This document shows, one piece after another, positions 6,149 to 12,429 of a stretch of 12,429 bases of DNA (its first letter is position 1; each line of letters starts with the position of its first letter). The stretch comes from an uncultured Clostridia bacterium. Its GTDB lineage: Bacteria; Bacillota; Clostridia; Lachnospirales; Lachnospiraceae. Location: positions 1 through 12,429 of the forward strand of contig CAMHMG010000072.1 in NCBI GenBank assembly GCA_946186175.1. Direction: 5' to 3'. The notes under the pieces are model-generated. The model ran no database searches and was not told the DNA's origin. It was given only the letters and a program-made list of their open reading frames with translations. The translations under genes and the position numbers were made by a program.

Positions 6149-8356
6149 GTGAGAGGTTTGGGTATAATTTGCAAAGACAGATTTAATTTATTTCTACTAT
6201 CATTTTTGATGATATCTTTTGTTGTCCTTTTTATGGGAAATCCATGTGTTTATGCTGCAGACCCCACAGAACGAGATAATATCAGTAGTATAGCATCATC
6301 AGGTAATATTATAGTTGGCGTTGAAGGCATGGATATAACATCTGATGAAGAAGAGCTGCTTAAAAAGATTAATGAAGCAAGGAAGGCGGCATGTGATAAC
6401 GGAGAACCGGATCCAAGAGATCGCTCAAGAAAACTACAGCCTGGCGATTATGTACCTCTTAAAATTGGTAAAAAATGCAAACAGGCAGCACAGATAAGGG
6501 CTTGCGAAGCTTCACTTGAGATGGCTCATGTAAGACCGAATGGCACAATGTGTACAGAAATTCTTGTTAAAATAAATCCTTCTAATGCCCTTCTGGCAGA
6601 GAACCTTGCGTGGGATTCAAGCGGTGAGTCAAGTGTAGGGTTATGGCTTGATGAGAGAAATGCGTATCTGGGGCTTGAGTCCGGGCAGTCAGGTCATTAT
6701 GCAACGATAATTAACCCGGATTACGAATTTACAGGTATGGCTACATTTAATCCTTCAAATGACAGCAATGAATATGACTGGGCGTGTACGGCAGGGCAAT
6801 ATGCGAAAACTGATGAAAAGCTTGAGGAAGCTTACTATGAAGCAAAAAAGAATGAACATGTAATTCAGAAAATAGAGGTGCCTATATCAGCGGTTACCGG
6901 TATGTCAATATTGGGTGAGTCTTCATTAAAAGGTAATTCTGTATTACAAAAGGATAAGGATTATAAATTATCAATGTATGTAGGTGTTAAGTTCAGCACA
7001 GAGGTTTCGACGAATTCCGTGACGTCCTGTCGTGTATATAATGCTGTTGCATGGCAATCTTCAAATGACGCTGTTATATCTATTGATGAGACCGGTAATA
7101 TTAAAGCAGAAAGTATTGATGAAGCTAAGATAACTGCTGCGATCGGAACCGGAACTGACAAGAAAAATGTTACAAAGGATTACATAGTTACTGACGGAAC
7201 TGTTACGGTAAGCAGCATCGATGATCCTCCGATGATAACTGTCGGGTCTAACATAAAACCGGAACTTCCGATTACGGTTAAAGCTAAACTTAGCAATGAC
7301 AAAACAGCAGAGATTGGTGTGGTCTGGAACGGATATGATGAGAGTAAATTACTCACATACTTTAAAAGCAGAGAGTTTAATATTACAGGTAAAGCTGATG
7401 GTATAGACGTTACGCAGAAAATTCATGTAAATGCCGCAATAATGACGGGGACATTTACCGATCCGTCAGTGATAATTACAGATCCCGGAGTAGAACCTTC
7501 TTATCCGAAAGCTAAGGTGGGTATGTCTAACGGTTATATGTTTACAGACATTGATGTAGTTTGGGATGCTGCATCTTTGGAATATTATAAGAAAGCAGAA
7601 GGCGGCACCTTCACAATGAAGGGGAAGACGGAATACGAATTTCCTACAGATAAAGAAGGAAAACATTTTGATGTAGAACTTACTCTTATTGTTAAATCCC
7701 CCACTCCTGAGCCTGAACCCGAACCGGAACCTAAGCCGCTTCAAACTGAGGAGAGTGAAACGCCGGGTACCGGTGGCAGCGGGACACCGGGAAGTGGTGA
7801 AACACCCGGAAACAGTGGAAAGCCTGGAAGTGATGGGACTACCGGAAGCGGTGAGACGCGGGATTCGGGAAGTGATTCTACCTCCAATGATTCACAGACA
7901 ACGCCTTACGATAGCATTACTGTTGGTGAAGAACAGACAGTAGGTGATGTTAAGTATCAGGTTACAAATGTGGTTGAAACGAGCAATAAAGATTATGCCG
8001 GTGAAGTGACCTATGCTCAGAACAACAAAAAAGTAAGTTCTGCCGAGATCCCGGCAGAGGTTTTAATAGGCGGCAAGAAATATCGAGTCACAAGTATTGA
8101 AAAAAATGCATTTAAGGGTAACAAGAAACTTACCAAAATAACTGTTGGTAAATATGTGAAAAAGATCGGTGATAATGCATTTTGTAATTGCAGTAAATTA
8201 AAGAAAATAACATTTAAAGGCACAAGTGTCAAAAAGATTGGAAAGAATGCATTTAAAGGGGTTCCGAAAAAAGCTGTAGCTAAGGTTCCGAAAAAGGTCA
8301 GGACTAAATACAAGAAACTTTTAAAGAAAGCAAAGTATAAAGGAAAATTGGGTTGA
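6149..8356 (+). CDS. Secreted CAP (SCP/PR1) domain protein with Ig-like and leucine-rich repeats
   Basis: A GTG start with AAAGGT 8 bases upstream gives 735 residues. Residues 1-36 are a signal peptide (hydrophobic 13-30, cleavage likely after VYA). Residues 65-215 form a CAP domain with His127 (AHVRP), Glu137 (CTEI), Glu151 (AENLAW) and His183 (GHYATIINP), matching the usual His/Glu cavity. Residues 248-350 resemble a Big_2 Ig-like domain (WQSSNDAVISID...GNIKA). Residues 355-430 and 440-516 look like two Big_4 modules (VVWNGYD, VVWDAAS). Residues 517-583 are a Pro/Glu run and then a Gly/Ser/Thr/Pro linker. Residues 637-705 are BspA-like repeats (SIEKNAFKGNKKLTKI, KIGDNAFCNCSKLKKI, KIGKNAFKG). 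The tail is very lysine-rich. There is no LPXTG motif or C-terminal membrane segment. It is probably released or held by charge on the wall; its substrate is unknown. Confidence 0.88.
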   Translation: MRGLGIICKDRFNLFLLSFLMISFVVLFMGNPCVYAADPTERDNISSIASSGNIIVGVEGMDITSDEEELLKKINEARKAACDNGEPDPRDRSRKLQPGDYVPLKIGKKCKQAAQIRACEASLEMAHVRPNGTMCTEILVKINPSNALLAENLAWDSSGESSVGLWLDERNAYLGLESGQSGHYATIINPDYEFTGMATFNPSNDSNEYDWACTAGQYAKTDEKLEEAYYEAKKNEHVIQKIEVPISAVTGMSILGESSLKGNSVLQKDKDYKLSMYVGVKFSTEVSTNSVTSCRVYNAVAWQSSNDAVISIDETGNIKAESIDEAKITAAIGTGTDKKNVTKDYIVTDGTVTVSSIDDPPMITVGSNIKPELPITVKAKLSNDKTAEIGVVWNGYDESKLLTYFKSREFNITGKADGIDVTQKIHVNAAIMTGTFTDPSVIITDPGVEPSYPKAKVGMSNGYMFTDIDVVWDAASLEYYKKAEGGTFTMKGKTEYEFPTDKEGKHFDVELTLIVKSPTPEPEPEPEPKPLQTEESETPGTGGSGTPGSGETPGNSGKPGSDGTTGSGETRDSGSDSTSNDSQTTPYDSITVGEEQTVGDVKYQVTNVVETSNKDYAGEVTYAQNNKKVSSAEIPAEVLIGGKKYRVTSIEKNAFKGNKKLTKITVGKYVKKIGDNAFCNCSKLKKITFKGTSVKKIGKNAFKGVPKKAVAKVPKKVRTKYKKLLKKAKYKGKLG

Positions 8357-8413
8357 ACATTTCATTGAAACCTACAAAAATCAGCCGGAATATCAATATA
8401 TTGTAGAGTGATA

Positions 8414-8427
8414 ATTGACATGTCAAT
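8414..8427. promoter_or_regulatory. Perfect 14-bp palindrome upstream of a strong promoter
   Basis: ATTGACATGTCAAT is its own reverse complement and ends 9 bases before the -35 hexamer at 8437. That is a usual position for a dimeric regulator. A shorter AT palindrome, CAATATATTG, lies at 8394-8403. No regulator can be named. Confidence 0.45.
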
Positions 8428-8436
8428 AAGTAGTTG

Positions 8437-8465
8437 TTTACATTTGTTATCCCGTGATGTATAAT
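8437..8465 (+). promoter_or_regulatory. Near-consensus sigma-A promoter of the 8555-9812 gene pair
   Basis: TTTACA (8437-8442) and a perfect TATAAT (8460-8465) are 17 bases apart. Transcription should start near 8472. No flagellar-type (sigma-28) promoter was seen here. Confidence 0.88.
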
Positions 8466-8472
8466 AGAATTG

Positions 8473-8497
8473 AATAGTGGGATAATGGGTCACTATT
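8473..8497 (+). other. Stem-loop at the predicted 5' end of the transcript
   Basis: AATAGTG (8473-8479) pairs with CACTATT (8491-8497) around an 11-base loop, starting right at the predicted transcription start. Such 5' stems can protect mRNA from decay; that role is inference. It lacks a T-run, so it is a poor terminator for the gene upstream. Confidence 0.5.
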
Positions 8498-8539
8498 TAA
8501 AAAGTAATCATTGACGCTGTAATGGATTACAATAAAGTC

Positions 8540-8548
8540 AAAGGAGGG
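8540..8548 (+). promoter_or_regulatory. Strong ribosome-binding site that sets the start at 8555
   Basis: AAAGGAGGG lies 6 bases before the ATG at 8555. An in-frame ATG at 8522 would place this site inside the coding region and has no site of its own. Confidence 0.85.
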
Positions 8549-8554
8549 ATTAAT

Positions 8555-9112
8555 ATGGCAGGGCTTAATATCAGTCCATATCAGGCGTATAATCAGACTC
8601 ATAATTATTCGTCATTATTTTCCGGAATGAACAAATCAGCCGCTGATAATGGATGGGATTTATCAGGACTTGCAGATTATGCGTCAATTAAGAACGGAAG
8701 CTACGGAAAGCTGGTACGTTCAAGTTATGCGAAGGCTAATTCAACATCTTCTGCTTCAGATTCAAGCACTAAGTCTACTATAATGACAGCTGAGCAGAGA
8801 CGTGCAGCCAGAGAGAAGGCAGCTGCCGAAGCATCTAAGACAGATACTAAGACAAGCAGTGAAGGATTGACAGGTGCGGCGGCAAGACGTGCAGCTCGTG
8901 AGGCAAGAATTAATAAGCAGGCGGCAGAGGGAGCAGATGTTAAGGCATTGAGTGCTAAGGATATTGCAGATTCCGCTGTGGGATCTACGACAGCTGATGC
9001 AGCTTCAGCAATTGCTGAGTCAGACAGTGCGAAAGCAATATATAACAGTAATGCGGTAGCATCTCCATCTATGCAGGAGCTTATGGCGAGCACATTTGAT
9101 ACCAACGTATAA
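8555..9112 (+). CDS. Uncharacterised Ala/Ser-rich protein with a YASIKNGSYGKL motif
   Basis: This 185-residue protein has no signal peptide, no membrane segment and no cysteine. Residues 1-60 look ordered: aromatic-rich NISPYQAYNQTHNYSSLF, then GLADYASIKNGSYGKLVRSSY at 38-58. A similar motif recurs, from memory, in small hypothetical proteins of Lachnospiraceae, which I could not check. Residues 61-160 are low complexity, rich in Ala, Ser, Thr and Lys, with a repeated unit RRAAREK (82-88) and RRAAREA (111-117). The C-terminus ends in SPSMQELMASTFDTNV. It is expressed from the strong promoter at 8437-8465 and lies 46 bases before a second cysteine-free gene, so the two form a likely operon. 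The composition recalls proteins exported by the flagellar secretion route, but no flagellar gene is in the window. Function unknown. Confidence 0.8.
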   Translation: MAGLNISPYQAYNQTHNYSSLFSGMNKSAADNGWDLSGLADYASIKNGSYGKLVRSSYAKANSTSSASDSSTKSTIMTAEQRRAAREKAAAEASKTDTKTSSEGLTGAAARRAAREARINKQAAEGADVKALSAKDIADSAVGSTTADAASAIAESDSAKAIYNSNAVASPSMQELMASTFDTNV

Positions 9113-9158
9113 TGGTCTAACTCGTGGTTAAGAACAATGATAGACAAGGAGGTTTATT

Positions 9159-9812
9159 ATGAGTTTAGGAATTGATAGTACAAGTAGCAGTACATATACA
9201 TCTTCAGTTGCAAGTAATAGCAGTGCAGCAAGTACTCCGGCAAAGAATACTGAAAGCACAGCGGCAGCAACCGGACAAGAGGCAGTTGCTTATGATAAAG
9301 CAGCAGTTTCTGACAAGAAAGCCACTTACTCAATCAATAAGATGAGTAAGGAAGACAGAGCTTCTCTTGTTCAGCAATTGAAAGCTGATCAGGCTAATCG
9401 TCAGCAGAGTCTTCTTGACATTGTTAACAAGACTATAGGTCAACAGGCAGGGAAGTTCACTATTGCCAGCCTTACGGGTGATGATGACAGCATCTGGAAG
9501 AAGTTTGCCAACGGTGAATTCAAGGTTGACGAAGCTACCAGAAAACAGGCTCAAGAGGATATCTCTGAGGATGGATACTGGGGCGTTAAGCAGACATCAC
9601 AGAGAATTTTCGATTTTGCAAGTGCGCTTGCAGGTGATGATGTGGATAAGATGAAAGAGATGCAGGCTGCCGTTGAGAAAGGATATAAGCAGGCAACCAA
9701 GTCATGGGGAAGAGATCTTCCAAGTATCTCTAGTGACACCTTATCTGCTACGAACAAGCTCTTTGAGGACTATTATAAGTCAAAGGAGCAGGCTAACGGT
9801 GTAGTCGCATAA
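9159..9812 (+). CDS. Uncharacterised protein, DUF5610-like C-terminal domain
   Basis: An AAGGAGG site 6 bases before the ATG supports the start of this 217-residue protein. Residues 1-55 are low-complexity Ser/Thr/Ala, with no signal peptide. Residues 60-207 are an apparently helical, conserved-looking domain: KMSKEDRASLVQQLKADQANRQ, a DSIWKKFANGEFKVDEAT segment, then EDGYWGVKQTSQRIFDFASALAGDD (137-161), MQAAVEKGYKQA (168-179) and SWGRDLPSISSDTL (182-195). From memory this resembles a domain (DUF5610, sometimes labelled hydrogenase-4 component G) found in unnamed proteins of many motile bacteria; this is a recollection, not a search result. There is no cysteine. It is probably co-transcribed with the gene at 8555, and a terminator follows at 9975-10005. 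A flagellar link is possible but not shown here. Confidence 0.8.
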   Translation: MSLGIDSTSSSTYTSSVASNSSAASTPAKNTESTAAATGQEAVAYDKAAVSDKKATYSINKMSKEDRASLVQQLKADQANRQQSLLDIVNKTIGQQAGKFTIASLTGDDDSIWKKFANGEFKVDEATRKQAQEDISEDGYWGVKQTSQRIFDFASALAGDDVDKMKEMQAAVEKGYKQATKSWGRDLPSISSDTLSATNKLFEDYYKSKEQANGVVA

Positions 9813-9923
9813 TTGTTTTAGTTGTTTACTATGAAAGTTAACGAATTAAGCTCGAAGGACGAAAATGAACCTTAGTGCTGTTCTGTTTGCTTGATAAGAT
9901 AACTAGAATACAAAGTTTTCGAG

Positions 9924-9955
9924 ATTATGGGAATGTACGAAGTGATTCTCATAAT
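9924..9955 (+). other. 11-bp stem-loop in the 3' untranslated region
   Basis: ATTATGGGAAT (9924-9934) pairs with ATTCTCATAAT (9945-9955), with one G-U, around a 10-base loop. It lies between the second gene's stop and the terminator. The rest of 9813-9923 shows nothing I recognise except a CTCGAA/TTCGAG pair (about 9850-9855 with 9918-9923). Confidence 0.45.
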
Positions 9956-9974
9956 TTAATAAACGGTATTTAGG

Positions 9975-10005
9975 AAGCCTTGCATATTTTTGCAAGGCTT
10001 TCTTC
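9975..10005 (+). terminator. Rho-independent terminator after the 8555-9812 gene pair
   Basis: AAGCCTTGCA (9975-9984) pairs perfectly with TGCAAGGCTT (9991-10000) around a 6-base loop, followed by a pyrimidine/T-rich tail. It lies about 160 bases after the stop codon, leaving a long untranslated 3' end. Confidence 0.85.
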
Positions 10006-10025
10006 ATACATTATCAATCGTATAT

Positions 10026-10058
10026 AATTGATATAAATATTTTCAGAATTGATATAAA
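10026..10058 (+). promoter_or_regulatory. Two 12-base direct repeats before the YibE/F operon
   Basis: AATTGATATAAA occurs at 10026-10037 and again at 10047-10058, exactly 21 bases (two helix turns) apart. The first copy holds a TTGATA that could be a -35; TATAAA in the second would be a -10 with a long spacing of 19. They could be a promoter, a direct-repeat binding site for a response regulator, or both. The second copy abuts the AAAGGG ribosome-binding site. Confidence 0.4.
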
Positions 10059-10072
10059 GGGCTATATACTAT

Positions 10073-11206
10073 ATGGAATCGGCTAAGAAAAAAATAATCA
10101 TGGTAATAATGTTGGTGGCAGGTGTGCTTGCCGTCAGTTTTGTATATAATGATGCGTTTCTCTATGATACAACGATAGGCAGGGTTATAAGTGTCGAAAA
10201 CAGTTATTCACATGATGAAGAGGGAACTAACGGTGAAATTGAGCATTATTATGATCAATTGCTTACAATAAAAATATTAAACGGTGATCATAAGGGGAAT
10301 ATAATTGATATCAGAAATACATATACTTCTTCCGGAGTAAATGATGAGCGTTACCGCAAGGGAACGCAGCTGCTCATTGCGTTAAATAAAGCCGGCGATG
10401 GGGGAAGCGTTCTGGAAAAGAAAAGAGATGTATATGTGGCATTGTTCTTCTTTGCATTTGCATTCTTGCTTGTTTTTGTCAGTGGCAGGCATGGAAGTAT
10501 CGTATTGATCTCATTTACTATCAATATGGCGCTTTTGGTATTATCGTTAAAGGTCTATGATACATACGGCAATCTGTTAAGAGTTACAATGGTTGTAATG
10601 CTTGCATTTTCTATATTGACCCTCTTGTTTGCGGGAGGATTATCCAAGAAAACATTTGTTGCCATATTGTCAACATTGGTTACAGTCTTTCTTTGTTATG
10701 GAATATACATGCTCACTATGAAAACATCAGAGAGGATTCCGTATGAGATGATGGATTATATGGTTAACTCCAAAGACCTTGCCGATCTGTTTCTGGCGGG
10801 AACGCTTATGGGTGGTCTTGGTGCGGTAATGGACGTGTGTATAAGTATTGCTGCCAGTGTCAGTGAGGTCGTAAACAAGACCCAAGATATTACAGTTAAG
10901 GCATTGGTCACATCTATAAGAGAAATGGGCTATGACATTATGGGTACAATGATAAATGTGCTTTTCTTTACCTATTTAAGTGGAACAATTCCTATTCTTG
11001 TATTAAAGATTAAGAACGGATATACACTGTACCATCTTGTAAAATTCCAATTGTTTTTTGAGATGATCTGTTTTTTGATCGGTGCAATAGGCATAGTTTT
11101 CGCTATTCCGGTTTCCGGGTTTTTGTCTGCATTGTTTTTGGGAAATCTGCGAGGACATAATAAGGCAATAACTGCTGACAATAAAGGAGAGGGGGCAGGT
11201 AAATGA
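10073..11206 (+). CDS. YibE/F family membrane protein, first of pair (YibE-like)
   Basis: This 377-residue integral membrane protein has a first membrane helix at about 8-25, a soluble domain at 26-119 that probably faces outside, and about seven further hydrophobic segments (120-137, 141-159, 171-188, 195-214, 240-260, 290-311, 327-356). Family marks are LAGTLMGGLGAVMDVCISIA (241-260) and REMGYDIMGTMINVLFFTYL (283-302). YibE/F proteins are multi-pass proteins of unproven function, sometimes suggested to be transporters. The ribosome-binding site (AAAGGG, 10056-10061) is 11 bases from the ATG, rather far, so initiation may be modest. The stop overlaps the next start (ATGA, 11203-11206), indicating translational coupling. 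Confidence 0.9.
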   Translation: MESAKKKIIMVIMLVAGVLAVSFVYNDAFLYDTTIGRVISVENSYSHDEEGTNGEIEHYYDQLLTIKILNGDHKGNIIDIRNTYTSSGVNDERYRKGTQLLIALNKAGDGGSVLEKKRDVYVALFFFAFAFLLVFVSGRHGSIVLISFTINMALLVLSLKVYDTYGNLLRVTMVVMLAFSILTLLFAGGLSKKTFVAILSTLVTVFLCYGIYMLTMKTSERIPYEMMDYMVNSKDLADLFLAGTLMGGLGAVMDVCISIAASVSEVVNKTQDITVKALVTSIREMGYDIMGTMINVLFFTYLSGTIPILVLKIKNGYTLYHLVKFQLFFEMICFLIGAIGIVFAIPVSGFLSALFLGNLRGHNKAITADNKGEGAGK

Positions 11207-11964
11207 TACTAAAGCTTGTGATCATATTATTCTTCTCAATGCTGTTTGTTGGAGGAGACAGAGGGCTTACATCATTCTTTACACTTGTAAGGACTGCTAT
11301 TGCATTTACTGTTAATGTCTACCTGATAGCATGGGGATTACCGGCGGTCCTTGTTACCTTAGTTGTCAGTGCTTTTCTGATAGCCAGCGTGATATACGGA
11401 CAGAATGGCTGGAATCCCAAGATGCACGGTGCGGCCGTTTCTGCCGCTATAGTTGTGATAGTTATAATGGTTATCATAGGTCCGATATTAAATGTTGCCG
11501 GAATCAGCGGTTATAATGAGATTGAACAGTATGAAGAAATAAGCATGTACCTTAGTGCGAATATATCCGTATCGATGTCGGAGGTAGCTGTGGCAGCAAC
11601 GGTACTTGGAGTTTTGGGTGCAGTCATGGATACGGCGGTTGCGGTTTCTACGGCTGTTAATGAGGTATATGTGAATAATCCCATGCTTGACAGAAAGATC
11701 CTTGTGGAATCCGGTATGGCTGTCGGCAGAGATATACTGGGAACTACCGTTAATACACTACTTTTTGCCGGGTTCGGTGAAAGTATAATGCTTGCGAATC
11801 TATTTCTTAAAAGTGAGAATTCATTTTACGAGATAATCAATTCAAAGGCATTGTTTCAGGAAATATCCGCGCTGTTTGTAGCGGTTATGGGATGTCTTTT
11901 GGTGATACCGTTGTCCAGTTATGTGACACCTTGGTTTATTGAAAGAGGAAAAAGTAATAGATAA
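11203..11964 (+). CDS. YibE/F family membrane protein, second of pair (YibF-like)
   Basis: This 253-residue protein has about six hydrophobic segments and lacks the large outside domain of its neighbour. It repeats the family core: AATVLGVLGAVMDTAVAVST (131-150) and GRDILGTTVNTLLFAGFGES (175-194), aligned in order with the same motifs upstream. The two are therefore paralogous halves that probably assemble together. A GGAGAGGGGG stretch inside the upstream gene serves as ribosome-binding site, and the start overlaps the upstream stop by 4 bases. dtd follows after 17 bases, so all three are likely on one transcript. The transported substrate, if any, is unknown. Confidence 0.88.
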   Translation: MILKLVIILFFSMLFVGGDRGLTSFFTLVRTAIAFTVNVYLIAWGLPAVLVTLVVSAFLIASVIYGQNGWNPKMHGAAVSAAIVVIVIMVIIGPILNVAGISGYNEIEQYEEISMYLSANISVSMSEVAVAATVLGVLGAVMDTAVAVSTAVNEVYVNNPMLDRKILVESGMAVGRDILGTTVNTLLFAGFGESIMLANLFLKSENSFYEIINSKALFQEISALFVAVMGCLLVIPLSSYVTPWFIERGKSNR

Positions 11965-11981
11965 CAAGAAGAGGTAAGAGG

Positions 11982-12429
11982 ATGAGATTTGTAATACAGA
12001 GAGTTAGGGAAGCATCGGTTACGATAGATGGAGAGAAGAAGGCGGAAATAGGAAAGGGACTTTTGGTGTTGATAGGTATTACTGACAGTGATACAAGAGT
12101 GATTGCAGATAAAATGGTCCGTAAACTGATAGGGATGAGAATCTTTGATGATGAACAGGGAAAGACTAATCTTTCCATTTCTGATGTGTCGGGACAATTA
12201 TTGTTGGTGTCACAGTTTACGCTTTACGCAGACTGTAAGAAAGGAAACAGACCGTCATTTATTAAAGCGGGAAATCCTGCTTTTGCAAATGAAATGTACG
12301 AGTATATAATAAGCTGTTGTAAGGGGAGTGTGCCTATGGTGGAGACAGGTGAATTTGGTGCCGATATGAAGGTTTCGCTGCTTAATGACGGACCATTTAC
12401 AATTATTCTTGACAGTGAAGAAATTGGTT
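11982..12429 (+). CDS. dtd: D-aminoacyl-tRNA deacylase (cut at window end)
   Basis: This cytoplasmic proofreading enzyme hydrolyses D-amino acids, and glycine mischarged on tRNA(Ala), from tRNA. The 149 residues seen start MRFVIQRVREASVTIDG. They contain the catalytic SQFTLYAD motif (77-84) and the Gly-cisPro motif in NDGPFT (135-140), which together form the chiral-selective pocket across the dimer. The family is usually about 145-150 residues, so only the last few residues should be missing. The ATG follows GAGGTAAGAGG and lies 17 bases after the YibF-like stop. In many Firmicutes dtd lies beside relA; here it follows membrane proteins, and what comes next is beyond the window. Confidence 0.95.
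   Translation, partial: MRFVIQRVREASVTIDGEKKAEIGKGLLVLIGITDSDTRVIADKMVRKLIGMRIFDDEQGKTNLSISDVSGQLLLVSQFTLYADCKKGNRPSFIKAGNPAFANEMYEYIISCCKGSVPMVETGEFGADMKVSLLNDGPFTIILDSEEIG

Noticed and set aside
7466..8313. Minus-strand and alternate plus-strand frames inside the CAP/LRR gene
   Set aside because: They overlap repetitive Pro/Glu and Lys-rich codons of a gene with clear domains, and they show no recognisable protein features of their own.
8522..8554. Upstream ATG for the first Ala/Ser-rich gene
   Set aside because: The strong AAAGGAGGG site lies inside this stretch at ideal distance from the ATG at 8555.
8725..9147. 140-codon open frame on the minus strand
   Set aside because: It lies opposite the Ala/Ser-rich gene at 8555, whose codon pattern keeps the reverse frame open. 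It has no ribosome-binding site, and its sequence is low-complexity Ala/Leu/Ser.
11919..12197. Minus-strand frames across the YibF-like and dtd genes
   Set aside because: They run opposite two well-supported genes, with no start signals and no family-like sequence.
12384..12404. Phe in place of Val after the Gly-Pro of the Dtd motif (NDGPFT), considered as an active-site oddity
   Set aside because: The essential Gly-cisPro and SQFTL residues are intact, and I recall GPFT in other clostridial Dtd proteins, so it is unlikely to be unusual.

Overview
The window reads like low-G+C chromosomal DNA of an anaerobic Firmicute, most likely of the Lachnospiraceae (relatives of Roseburia, Butyrivibrio or Eubacterium rectale). 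The grounds are AT-rich codon use, strong purine-rich Shine-Dalgarno sites, a glycogen/maltodextrin gene set with a LacI-type regulator, a secreted CAP/Ig-like/leucine-rich-repeat protein with a lysine-rich tail, and a tandem YibE/F pair next to dtd. The genus is inference. No phage, transposase, CRISPR, rRNA or tRNA gene is visible.

Layout. 1-328 (minus): start of an AraC-family regulator cut by the window edge. 348-674: a non-coding element with about 50-base inverted-repeat ends and a hairpin-rich interior. 812-3070: glycogen/alpha-glucan phosphorylase. 3071-3472: a gene-free stretch holding two tandem LacI-type operator-like sites and a run of stem-loops, one with a loop resembling the 3' tail of 16S rRNA. 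3473-6000: a LacI-family regulator and 4-alpha-glucanotransferase, apparently one operon, closed by a terminator at 6023-6054. 6149-8356: a large secreted modular protein behind a near-consensus sigma-A promoter. 8414-8497: a palindrome, a near-perfect sigma-A promoter and a stem-loop at the predicted transcript start. 8555-9812: two cysteine-free Ser/Ala-rich proteins of unassigned function, closed by a terminator at 9975-10005. 10073-12429: two overlapping YibE/F membrane proteins followed by D-aminoacyl-tRNA deacylase, whose last codons lie past the window end.

How the genes work together. The phosphorylase releases glucose-1-phosphate from alpha-1,4-glucan chains, and the glucanotransferase rebuilds short maltodextrins into chains the phosphorylase can use. 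The LacI-type protein between them probably senses a sugar and controls one or both. The 8555-9812 pair forms a separate unit. The YibE/F-dtd cluster is translationally compact.

The parts least explained by known annotation are the inverted-repeat element at 348-674, the structured leader or small RNA at 3177-3410, and the 8555-9812 gene pair. Three starts were set downstream of the longest open frame (812, 4501, 8555), because a good ribosome-binding site lies inside the longer frame.
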